Source: Rhodospirillales bacterium
Lineage (GTDB): Bacteria > Pseudomonadota > Alphaproteobacteria > UBA9219
Length of the DNA stretch: 5,237 nt
Direction: 5' to 3'
Assembly (NCBI GenBank): GCA_015654915.1
Contig: JAATFY010000233.1
Span: 1 to 5,237, forward strand
In this document: piece after piece, positions 1 to 4,925 of the stretch
Numbering within the stretch: the first letter of the stretch is position 1
Layout: the number at the start of each line of letters is the position of its first letter
Made by a program: the position numbers and the translations under genes
Notes under the pieces: model-generated
Seen by the model: only the letters and a program-made list of their open reading frames with translations
Database searches by the model: none
Told to the model about the DNA's origin: nothing

Positions 1-572
1 CGGTAGGATGCCGCGACCAAACGTTCCATGGGAATATTGGAAAGCGGCCGCAGCAATCGTACGCAGTTCATCGTGTTTTGCGGCGCCGTACCGGCGAGGC
101 CGTCGATGCCGCTGCCCTTGGCGAGGCGCATGAGGATGGTTTCGGCTTGATCTTCGCGCTGATGCGCTAGCAATAAATCGCTGATGTTATAGCGGCGGCA
201 GGCCTCGAGCAGAAGCCGGTAACGCGCCTTGCGCGCGGTGATATGCAGGCGCGTGACGAGCGGCGGATGTTCCCAGCGCAGGATTTCGGCCGTGATGCCG
301 AGCTTTGCAAGCTGTGCGCGGGTATTTTCCGCTTCCGCCGCTGCTTCGCGGCGCAGGCCGTGATCGACGATAAAGGCGTGCAAAGCGCAACCCTGTTTCG
401 CCGCCCAGTTTTTCATGCACCAGGCCAGCGCCATGCTGTCGGGTCCGCCGGAAACCGCGAGCGCCATGCGGGCGGGAAGCGGCGCGAACGCCGCCATGGT
501 CAAGTTGAATTCTTCCGCGCCGAGAGGTTCGGCGGCAGCGACAGCGGCTTTCGGGATTAGTGCGCGCCACAT
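1..572 (-). CDS. tilS: tRNA(Ile)-lysidine synthetase TilS, N-terminal part (cut by left edge)
   Basis: TilS uses ATP to attach lysine to C34 of the CAU-anticodon tRNA-Ile, switching its charging from Met to Ile and its reading to AUA; it acts in the cytoplasm and is normally essential. The first 190 codons are visible. The N-type ATP pyrophosphatase P-loop SGGPDS is at about residues 41-46, DHGLR at 70-74, the family signature AHQREDQAET at 136-145, RLAKGSG at 149-155 and RLLRPLS at 172-178. The usual signature has two histidines (AHH); here the second is Gln. The tRNA-binding C-terminal domains lie outside the window. The chosen ATG (570-572) lies inside the 3' end of cpoB, a 16-bp overlap that implies translational coupling; no strong Shine-Dalgarno is seen, and a start at internal Met26 or Met36 (just before the P-loop) is less likely. 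The family call is very secure; the start is moderately so. Confidence 0.95.
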   Translation of the reverse strand, partial: MWRALIPKAAVAAAEPLGAEEFNLTMAAFAPLPARMALAVSGGPDSMALAWCMKNWAAKQGCALHAFIVDHGLRREAAAEAENTRAQLAKLGITAEILRWEHPPLVTRLHITARKARYRLLLEACRRYNISDLLLAHQREDQAETILMRLAKGSGIDGLAGTAPQNTMNCVRLLRPLSNIPMERLVAASY

Positions 573-1417
573 TTCAGTTTCGCCGACTCTTCTTTGGCGC
601 GGGTGCGGACGCCGATAATCGCATTGGGATATTTGCTCTTCAGCTCGCCGAGCGCGGTGCAGGCTTCGGCGGGCTTGTTGAGGCCGCTGAGGGAGAGTGC
701 GAGTTTCAGCAGGCAATCGGGCGCTTTCGAGCCTTGCGGATTCTGCTGGTACGCATCGGCGAAGGCGGCGGCGGAGTCGGCATATTTATTCTGCACATAA
801 AGCGTTTCGCCGTACCAGTATTTGGCGTTCTCGATCAGCTTGTCTTTCGGATTTTTATCGATGAACGCCTTGAAGGCTTTTTCCGCCTCGACGTAGTCCG
901 CTTTGCGCACGATATCGAAAGCGCGGTCATATTGTTCCTGCGGCGTCAGGACGAAATCGGGGGGCGTCTCGGGCAGCGGCGGCGCTTTCGGGCTGTTCAC
1001 GGCGCCGGTCACCTTGCCGTCCTGCAATTTCACGGCGCCCAAAGTGCCGGTGACATCGGCGAGGGCAGGCGGCGGCGCGATTGCAGCGCCCGAAATCGTC
1101 GGCGCCGCAACCTGCGGCGGCAAGGGCGGGGGCGCGGCGACAGGAGCCGGTTGCGGAATGGGCGTCGATTCCAGTTTGGTAAGCCGCGCGTCGAAATCGC
1201 TTTGCATGCGCTGCATCGACTGATCGAGGCGCTTGATGGCGAATTCGATTTGCTCGATATGGCCGTTGAGATTGCGCATCGCTTCTTCAAGCGACATCAG
1301 CCGCGTCTCGTAATTGGGGCCGGTGCCGCCCGCCTGTTGCGCATGCGCGGCGGGCGCTCCCAGCGACGCGCAAATAACAAGGACGGATAAAGCGTAAAAG
1401 CGACGATGCGGTGTCAT
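557..1417 (-). CDS. cpoB: Tol-Pal system protein CpoB (YbgF), periplasmic coiled-coil/TPR protein
   Basis: CpoB is the periplasmic Tol-Pal partner that, in E. coli, links outer-membrane constriction to septal peptidoglycan synthesis. The 286 residues show the full family layout. A Sec signal peptide has a hydrophobic core at about 8-22 and likely cleavage after AHA (26). A heptad-like coiled coil spans 36-84. A Pro/Ala-rich linker covers about 85-155. TPR-type helices span about 159-282, beginning TPQEQYDRAFDIV and including YWYGETLYVQNKYADSAAAF and a final SKYPNA repeat. Three cysteines (235, 253, 284) lie in the mature protein. The gene follows pal by 139 bp that contain a terminator, so it may use its own promoter: a CATAAT hexamer reads leftward at 1450-1455, but no good -35 accompanies it. 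The ATG at 1415-1417 fits the signal peptide, though its Shine-Dalgarno is weak. The stop overlaps tilS. The length is normal for alphaproteobacterial homologues. Confidence 0.95.
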   Translation of the reverse strand: MTPHRRFYALSVLVICASLGAPAAHAQQAGGTGPNYETRLMSLEEAMRNLNGHIEQIEFAIKRLDQSMQRMQSDFDARLTKLESTPIPQPAPVAAPPPLPPQVAAPTISGAAIAPPPALADVTGTLGAVKLQDGKVTGAVNSPKAPPLPETPPDFVLTPQEQYDRAFDIVRKADYVEAEKAFKAFIDKNPKDKLIENAKYWYGETLYVQNKYADSAAAFADAYQQNPQGSKAPDCLLKLALSLSGLNKPAEACTALGELKSKYPNAIIGVRTRAKEESAKLKCGAH

Positions 1418-1498
1418 GGCTCGACTCGTGGTGCAGGGCGGAAAAACCCATTATGGCGCGAAAAAAACCAAAGGAAAGGGCGCATTGAAACCGGCAAG

Positions 1499-1529
1499 AA
1501 AAAACCCCGCGATCTTGCGACCGCGGGGC
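1499..1529 (-). terminator. Intrinsic terminator downstream of pal
   Basis: Read leftward, a perfect 7-bp GC stem (CCCCGCG/CGCGGGG, plus-strand 1505-1511 and 1522-1528) with a 10-nt loop is followed at once by six T residues (plus-strand A tract 1499-1504). It begins about 28 bp after the pal stop codon. This is a textbook rho-independent terminator for pal. On the opposite strand the stem is followed by CTTTCTT, so weak activity in the rightward direction is possible, but no rightward gene ends here. It means most pal transcripts should stop before cpoB. Confidence 0.88.
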
Positions 1530-1556
1530 TTTCTTAAGTCTTGGATCCGTAAAGTG

Positions 1557-2051
1557 TTACGGGGTAACAACCGTTACGCCGCGGCGGTTCTGCGCCCAGG
1601 CGGCTTCGTTGTCGCCCAGCACGGCGGGACGTTCTTTGCCGTAGCTGATGGTCTTGACGCGGCCGGCAGGAATGCCGTCGGCGACAAGGTAGTTCTTGAC
1701 GGCGGTCGCGCGGCGTTCGCCGAGCGCCAGGTTGTATTCGCGGGTGCCGCGTTCGTCACAATGGCCTTCGATCGTGACTTTCAGCGAACCGTACTTCTTC
1801 AGCCATGCGGCCTGACGGTCGAGCGTTGCGCGGGCTTCGGCGCTCAGATCGGACTGGTTGAACGCGAAGAACACGCGGTCGCCGACATTGACGACCAGGT
1901 CTTCCTGGGTTCCTGCTTTCGCGGGGCCGTTATGGCCGTAACCGTTGCCGCCGGCGCCATTCGCGCCGCCTGAGCCGTCGCCCATGCCGAGCGTGTCGCA
2001 GGCCGAAACCAGAACGAGAACGGCCATGAGGCACAAAATTTTGTTGAACAT
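1557..2051 (-). CDS. pal: Peptidoglycan-associated outer-membrane lipoprotein Pal
   Basis: Pal is the outer-membrane lipoprotein of the Tol-Pal system; its OmpA-like domain binds meso-diaminopimelate in peptidoglycan and, in exchange, TolB. The 164 residues carry a lipoprotein signal peptide with lipobox V15-S-A-C18, a Gly/Asn-rich flexible linker at about 21-48, and an OmpA_C domain at about 53-162. The domain's binding signature GHCDERGTREYNLALGERR spans 96-114, with Asp99 and Arg114 at the spacing of the conserved Asp/Arg pair that holds diaminopimelate. FAFNQSDL at 63-70 is the usual first-strand motif. The start is well fixed: GAAGGGAG (plus-strand 2058-2065) lies six bases upstream of the ATG. 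Residue +2 after the lipid cysteine is Asp19, which in E. coli is an inner-membrane retention signal. tolB, the usual upstream neighbour, is absent; a 500-bp spacer and a divergent unknown gene lie there instead, so pal probably has its own promoter. Confidence 0.97.
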   Translation of the reverse strand: MFNKILCLMAVLVLVSACDTLGMGDGSGGANGAGGNGYGHNGPAKAGTQEDLVVNVGDRVFFAFNQSDLSAEARATLDRQAAWLKKYGSLKVTIEGHCDERGTREYNLALGERRATAVKNYLVADGIPAGRVKTISYGKERPAVLGDNEAAWAQNRRGVTVVTP

Positions 2052-2318
2052 TGTTTACTCCCTTCGTGAACCTCTGGCGGATGCGGGCGGCAGGATGCCG
2101 CGCCTTGGCCGAGATGATGTTACAGATCAGCGCCGCGCGAGGCCTTTTTGACTTGCCGGAAAACGGGCTTACCGAAAAACCTGAGCGCGACACCTTTGAT
2201 CTACCCCTTGCCCCGCCGGAAAGCTATCGCCAAAGCCGAAAATGGGTTCAGAATTGGCGGGCCAAAGTGAAAATCTGAGGGCAAAGTAAGCGGACTTTGT
2301 GACTGAATCAAGGCAGAA

Positions 2319-2356
2319 TCCGGCAAATTTCCTTGGTTTACCAATTGATTGCCGGA
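2319..2356. repeat. Nested inverted repeat TCCGGCAA/TTGCCGGA
   Basis: Perfect 8-bp arms at 2319-2326 and 2349-2356 enclose an inner TTGG-TTTA-CCAA hairpin (2333-2344) whose centre is one base from the outer centre. A folded form would have an 8-bp outer stem, an asymmetric 6/4 internal loop and a 4-bp inner stem with a TTTA loop. It is not followed by a T run in either direction, so it is not a standard terminator. It could be an operator, an RNA structure or chance; function unknown. Confidence 0.55.
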
Positions 2357-2405
2357 CAGTGGCAAGATTGCAACGGCAAGTAAAAACAGATATTTGGTAA
2401 GGGTT

Positions 2406-2428
2406 CGTTTACCGATGTTTTGTAAACG
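2406..2428. repeat. Inverted repeat CGTTTAC-N9-GTAAACG, operator-like
   Basis: Perfect 7-bp arms at 2406-2412 and 2422-2428 are separated by 9 bp, placing the half-site centres 16 bp apart, which suits a dimeric regulator. The left arm also lies within a competing pairing, GGTAA (2396-2400) with TTACC (2409-2413). The site is about 140 bp upstream of the unknown gene's start. A regulatory role is inferred from symmetry only. Confidence 0.45.
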
Positions 2429-2536
2429 CGCGGCCTGATTTGGGTGGTATCCGCGTCCCTAGTTATAGTCAAAGGGAGCTATATTTTTCGAGCCAGAGAC
2501 GGGCGGTTTCTGTTATTCAGGGGCGTTCTTTGGGTT

Positions 2537-2555
2537 TTGATTATCAATATTATTG
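2537..2555. promoter_or_regulatory. Two overlapping 11-bp palindromes just upstream of the unknown gene
   Basis: TTGAT-T-ATCAA (2537-2547) and CAATA-T-TATTG (2545-2555) are two odd-centred palindromes sharing three bases, ending 12 bp before the preferred ATG at 2568. Their position over the likely start of the transcript would suit repression or autoregulation. The spacing does not fit an FNR/FixK box, which needs four bases between TTGAT and ATCAA. AT-rich sequence makes short palindromes more likely by chance. Confidence 0.35.
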
Positions 2556-2567
2556 GTCGGTATTTTC

Positions 2568-3320
2568 ATGAAAAAGAAATTGAAAACAGAAATAGCATGG
2601 GTCGAAAAGGCATACGCCAGGCTCCAGCTCAAAACCATGGATAAGGTTGCCCTGTCGCGCGGGCATGTGAAAGCAATTGCCTGTGGGCGCCTTGATCGGA
2701 AAGATCCAAAATTTATAAAAAGCATGCCGCTTGTTCTCGCACGGCTCAAGGCCGCCGCCGTCGAAGTTCTGATGCGGGAAAGCCATGCGGCAAACGAATT
2801 TATGTTTAGCAAAAGGCTGGAGCCTTGGAAAGAAAACGGTATTCCCCTTGAGGACTTATCGCCAGATCAGATGCGCGAGGCTATCGCCTCCGACTTTCGT
2901 TCTTTGGTGCGGTTTGTGACAGGCCGTAAGTTGAGATCATTTCATGACGCGGCATTTTATTGGGGGTTGTTCGATCAAGCCCTCGACAACCAGTTGCATC
3001 GCGATCTTTCGTCGTTTCTGTGTTTTCGTCTTGGAAATCTGGGAATCGAGATGCTCGATCTGAAACATCCAGAATTGAACAAACCGCATATACAGCAATT
3101 AATCGAAAAAGCAGGAACATATTTAAATCTCGAGCAGGAAAAACGAGCCGCAACAAGAGCTCGACAGACTCTGCGGCGCAAGGGCGTGCTGGTGCGGTTG
3201 CCGCTGGGGGATGTGGGGCTGGTGCTGGAAGAAACCGATCACTGTTCAGCCCATGTTCCGCCGAAAGGTTGCCATTCTGTCTTTGCGATTCAGAATTTTG
3301 ACTTCAAGGGACCCAAATAA
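2568..3320 (+). CDS. Unrecognised 250-residue basic protein
   Basis: I do not recognise this protein. From the ATG at 2568 it has 250 residues, starts with a Lys cluster (MKKKLK) and looks helical, soluble and Lys/Arg-rich, with no signal peptide or membrane segment. Residues 25-43 (DKVALSRGHVKAIACGRLD) could be a helix-turn-helix, but the match is loose. Residues 110-165 form a more hydrophobic, Phe/Leu-rich core (DFRSLVRF, FYWGLFDQALDNQL, FLCFRLGNLGIEML). Residues 185-207 are a charged Glu/Arg helix. The tail has a Cys/His cluster, HCSAHVPPKGCH (225-236). Its DNA is less GC-rich than flanking genes and uses many AAA, ATT and TTT codons, except for a GC-rich stretch near 3170-3235. An upstream in-frame TTG at 2553 adds five codons; neither start has a clear Shine-Dalgarno. 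It converges on hemF with 32 bp between stops and no obvious terminator. Codon usage and length support a real, possibly acquired, gene. Confidence 0.72.
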   Translation: MKKKLKTEIAWVEKAYARLQLKTMDKVALSRGHVKAIACGRLDRKDPKFIKSMPLVLARLKAAAVEVLMRESHAANEFMFSKRLEPWKENGIPLEDLSPDQMREAIASDFRSLVRFVTGRKLRSFHDAAFYWGLFDQALDNQLHRDLSSFLCFRLGNLGIEMLDLKHPELNKPHIQQLIEKAGTYLNLEQEKRAATRARQTLRRKGVLVRLPLGDVGLVLEETDHCSAHVPPKGCHSVFAIQNFDFKGPK

Positions 3321-3352
3321 TTTTCACCTATGAACAAGGTTATGAAAAATAA

Positions 3353-4252
3353 TTACGGCCACTTCGCTTCGGGCGGGAGAGACATCAGGATGGCCTCGGT
3401 ATTGCCGCCGGTTTTGAGGCCGAACATGGTGCCGCGGTCATAGAGTAAATTGAATTCCACATAGCGTCCCCGGCGCACAAGCTGATGTTCGCGCTGCTCC
3501 GGCGTCCATGTCTCAACCATGCGCTTGCGGACGAGGACGGGATAGGCATCCAGAAACGCGCGGCCGACATCCTGCGTGAAGGCAAAATCCTTCACCCAGT
3601 CCCCGCTGTCGAGCCAGTCGTAGAAAATACCGCCGAGGCCGCGCGGCTCGTTGCGATGCTTCAGGAAAAAATACTCGTCGCACCATTGTGTGAAGCGCTC
3701 GTAATAATCCGCGCCATGTTTGTCGCAGGCATTTTTAAGCGCGGCATGGAAAGATTTTTTATCTTCGGCGGTCGCTGCGCTATCCATAAACATCGGCGTC
3801 AAATCCGCGCCGCCGCCGAACCAGCCCTGCGATGTCACGATATGCCGCGTGTTCATGTGAACCGCCGGCACGAGCGGCGAACGCATGTGGGCGACAACGC
3901 TGATGCCGGAAGCCCAGAACGCGCCGTCTTTTCCGGCGCCCGGAATTTGCGCCCGGAATTCTTCCGAGAATGTGCCATGCACGGTGGATATATTGACGCC
4001 GACTTTTTCGAACACGCGGCCTTTCATTGTCGCCATCTCGCCCCCACCGCCCTCGGCGCGTTGCCATGGTGTGCGGGTAAAACGGCCCGCAGGGAGTTGC
4101 GCATGTGCGGTGCCCTGCAATTCATCTTCGATTGCTTCGAACGTGGCGCAGATTTGGTCGCGCAAACCGGCGAACCAGTTTGCGGCCTGTTGTTTTTGCG
4201 CCTCGGTCGGCACGGTCTGGTGCGCAGGTATTTTGCGGGCGGCGTCTGTCAT
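3353..4252 (-). CDS. hemF: Oxygen-dependent coproporphyrinogen III oxidase HemF
   Basis: HemF catalyses the O2-dependent oxidative decarboxylation of two propionates of coproporphyrinogen III to protoporphyrinogen IX, a late cytoplasmic step of heme synthesis. The 299-residue length is usual. Family motifs appear in order: VNISTVHG at 86-93, VPAVHMNTRH at 128-137, WFGGGADLTP at 144-153, WCDEYFFLKHRNEPRGLGGI from 190, and RGRYVEFNLLYDRGTMFGL from 261, followed by KTGGNTEAILMSLPP to 294. Histidines 122, 132, 169 and 199 match in spacing the four conserved histidines (96, 106, 145, 175) of the E. coli enzyme; that assignment is mine by motif comparison. The ATG overlaps the trmL stop as ATGA, so the two genes are probably one transcript with coupled translation. 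Heme made here would supply the cytochromes of the bc1 complex encoded by the neighbouring pet genes. Needing oxygen, the enzyme indicates aerobic or microaerobic growth. Confidence 0.97.
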   Translation of the reverse strand: MTDAARKIPAHQTVPTEAQKQQAANWFAGLRDQICATFEAIEDELQGTAHAQLPAGRFTRTPWQRAEGGGGEMATMKGRVFEKVGVNISTVHGTFSEEFRAQIPGAGKDGAFWASGISVVAHMRSPLVPAVHMNTRHIVTSQGWFGGGADLTPMFMDSAATAEDKKSFHAALKNACDKHGADYYERFTQWCDEYFFLKHRNEPRGLGGIFYDWLDSGDWVKDFAFTQDVGRAFLDAYPVLVRKRMVETWTPEQREHQLVRRGRYVEFNLLYDRGTMFGLKTGGNTEAILMSLPPEAKWP

Positions 4253-4716
4253 GGAAAGCTTTCCGTTTGTCTCAGCGCTTCGGCCAGCACAATCGCGGCG
4301 GCCATGCCGACATTAAGCGATCTGACGGTTTTTTGCATCGGCACTTTTATCGCGGCATCGACGTTGGTGTGAACCTCATCCGGCACGCCCGCGCTTTCGC
4401 GCCCGACCAGAAGGATATCGTCCGGATGGAAGTGGAATTGCTGATAGGGAATTTCGGCTTTGGTCGTCAGCAGGATAACACGCCGCCCGCCGGTCTGGAC
4501 CCTGAAATCCTCCCAGGAACGATGGCGCATGTAGTTAAGGTGATCCATATAATCCATCGCCGCGCGTTTCAGCTTTTTGTCGTCCAGCACGAAGCCGCAG
4601 GGCTCGATGATATCGAGCCCGACGCCGAGACAGGCGCAGAGCCGCATCATCGTTCCCGCATTCTGGGGGATGTCCGGCTGGTAGAGGGCGAGCATGAGAG
4701 AGGCAACGGACGGCAT
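4249..4716 (-). CDS. trmL: tRNA (cytidine/uridine-34 2'-O)-methyltransferase TrmL (SPOUT family)
   Basis: TrmL transfers a methyl group from S-adenosylmethionine to the 2'-OH of the wobble nucleotide 34 of tRNA-Leu isoacceptors (CmAA and cmnm5UmAA in E. coli). The 155 residues match the small, single-domain SPOUT fold with its C-terminal trefoil knot. Visible are the N-terminal LYQPDIPQNAGTMMRLCACLG (11-31), ILLVGRESAGVPDEV (101-115) forming part of the SAM site, and the knot segment IKVPMQKTVRSLNVGMAAAI (123-142). Homologues usually begin directly with an (M)xLALYQPDIPQN sequence, so the start could instead be Met8, with the ATG complement at 4693-4695, giving 148 residues. Neither start has a good Shine-Dalgarno. 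The gene leads a likely trmL-hemF transcript and diverges from petA across about 209 bp. Confidence 0.94.
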   Translation of the reverse strand: MPSVASLMLALYQPDIPQNAGTMMRLCACLGVGLDIIEPCGFVLDDKKLKRAAMDYMDHLNYMRHRSWEDFRVQTGGRRVILLTTKAEIPYQQFHFHPDDILLVGRESAGVPDEVHTNVDAAIKVPMQKTVRSLNVGMAAAIVLAEALRQTESFP

Positions 4717-4833
4717 GGCTTCGATCGGCGGCGATTTGCGCGAGCATCGGCTCTAGCATTCCCCGATATGCCTTGCTACCAAGCGGGCGGGGTCGGACGG
4801 GTGCGGCAGCAATTGCGGCGCTAGGGTGGCGAA

Positions 4834-4873
4834 GGGTCGCATTGTCGGCGCGCGCCGCCCGTTGCAATGACCC
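4834..4873. repeat. Extended imperfect hairpin in the trmL-petA spacer
   Basis: GGGTC (4834-4838) and ATTG (4841-4844) can pair with CAAT (4865-4868) and GACCC (4869-4873), leaving a two-base GC bulge. They enclose a perfect 12-bp palindrome, CGGCGCGCGCCG (4846-4857). It lies upstream of petA and is followed by TTTATCC. No rightward gene ends before it, so terminator use is unlikely; it could be a leader structure of petA mRNA or a regulator site. The function is inferred from symmetry only. Confidence 0.45.
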
Positions 4874-4912
4874 TTTATCCGGAGGTGCGCCCGTTTGATT
4901 CGCACCCTTTGC

Positions 4913-4918
4913 GAGGAG
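4913..4918 (+). promoter_or_regulatory. petA ribosome-binding site (decides a GTG start)
   Basis: GAGGAG lies seven bases before GTG at 4926, the optimal spacing. The in-frame ATG at 4941 has no comparable site, so the GTG is the preferred start. Confidence 0.8.
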
Positions 4919-4925
4919 TCTTCGC

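Larger units (their letters stand above)
2052..2552. other. Dyad-rich spacer between divergent pal and the unknown gene
   Basis: This 500-bp stretch separates divergent pal (leftward) from the unrecognised rightward gene, so it should hold both promoters. Base composition drifts from GC-rich near pal to AT-rich near the unknown gene. I see no tRNA, no tolB remnant and no convincing gene; a rightward 75-codon reading frame ending at 2278 lacks a ribosome-binding site and a recognisable product. What stands out is short inverted repeats: CAAAGT/ACTTTG (2282-2299), a nested hairpin (2319-2356), CGTTTAC/GTAAACG (2406-2428) and two overlapping 11-bp palindromes (2537-2555). The hexamer GTTTAC or its complement occurs four times. 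A weak sigma70-like pair for the rightward gene is TTGGGT (2440-2445) with TATAGT (2464-2469), 18 bp apart. Confidence 0.6.

Noticed and set aside
560..1390. Long rightward open frame opposite cpoB (276 codons)
   Set aside because: It mirrors cpoB, whose signal peptide, coiled coil and TPR region are unmistakable; the opposite-strand product is Arg/Gly-rich with no recognisable domain, as expected from GC-biased codons.
1416..1973. Rightward 185-codon frame across the terminator and opposite pal
   Set aside because: It crosses a clear intrinsic terminator and is the antisense of the pal coding region; no independent evidence.
2130..2155. Rightward terminator-like GC segment followed by CTTTTTG
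   Set aside because: The possible stem is only about three base pairs and no rightward gene ends upstream, so it is not a credible terminator.
2051..2278. Rightward 75-codon frame in the pal upstream spacer
   Set aside because: It would begin with TTG inside the pal start region without a Shine-Dalgarno, and the product is unrecognised. The Asp/Glu/Pro-bearing second half is not absurd, so a fragment cannot be fully excluded, but support is too weak.
2537..2547. FNR/FixK-type box (TTGAT...ATCAA)
   Set aside because: The half-sites match but the spacer is one base rather than four, so the two subunits of that family could not bind it in the standard way.
2052..2552. Remnant of tolB upstream of pal
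   Set aside because: I looked in the leftward frames for the beta-propeller repeat motifs of TolB and found none; the frame at 1930-2193 gives no TolB-like sequence.
3485..4824. Long rightward open frames opposite hemF and trmL
   Set aside because: Both overlap well-identified leftward enzymes with all family motifs; the rightward translations resemble nothing and lack ribosome-binding sites.
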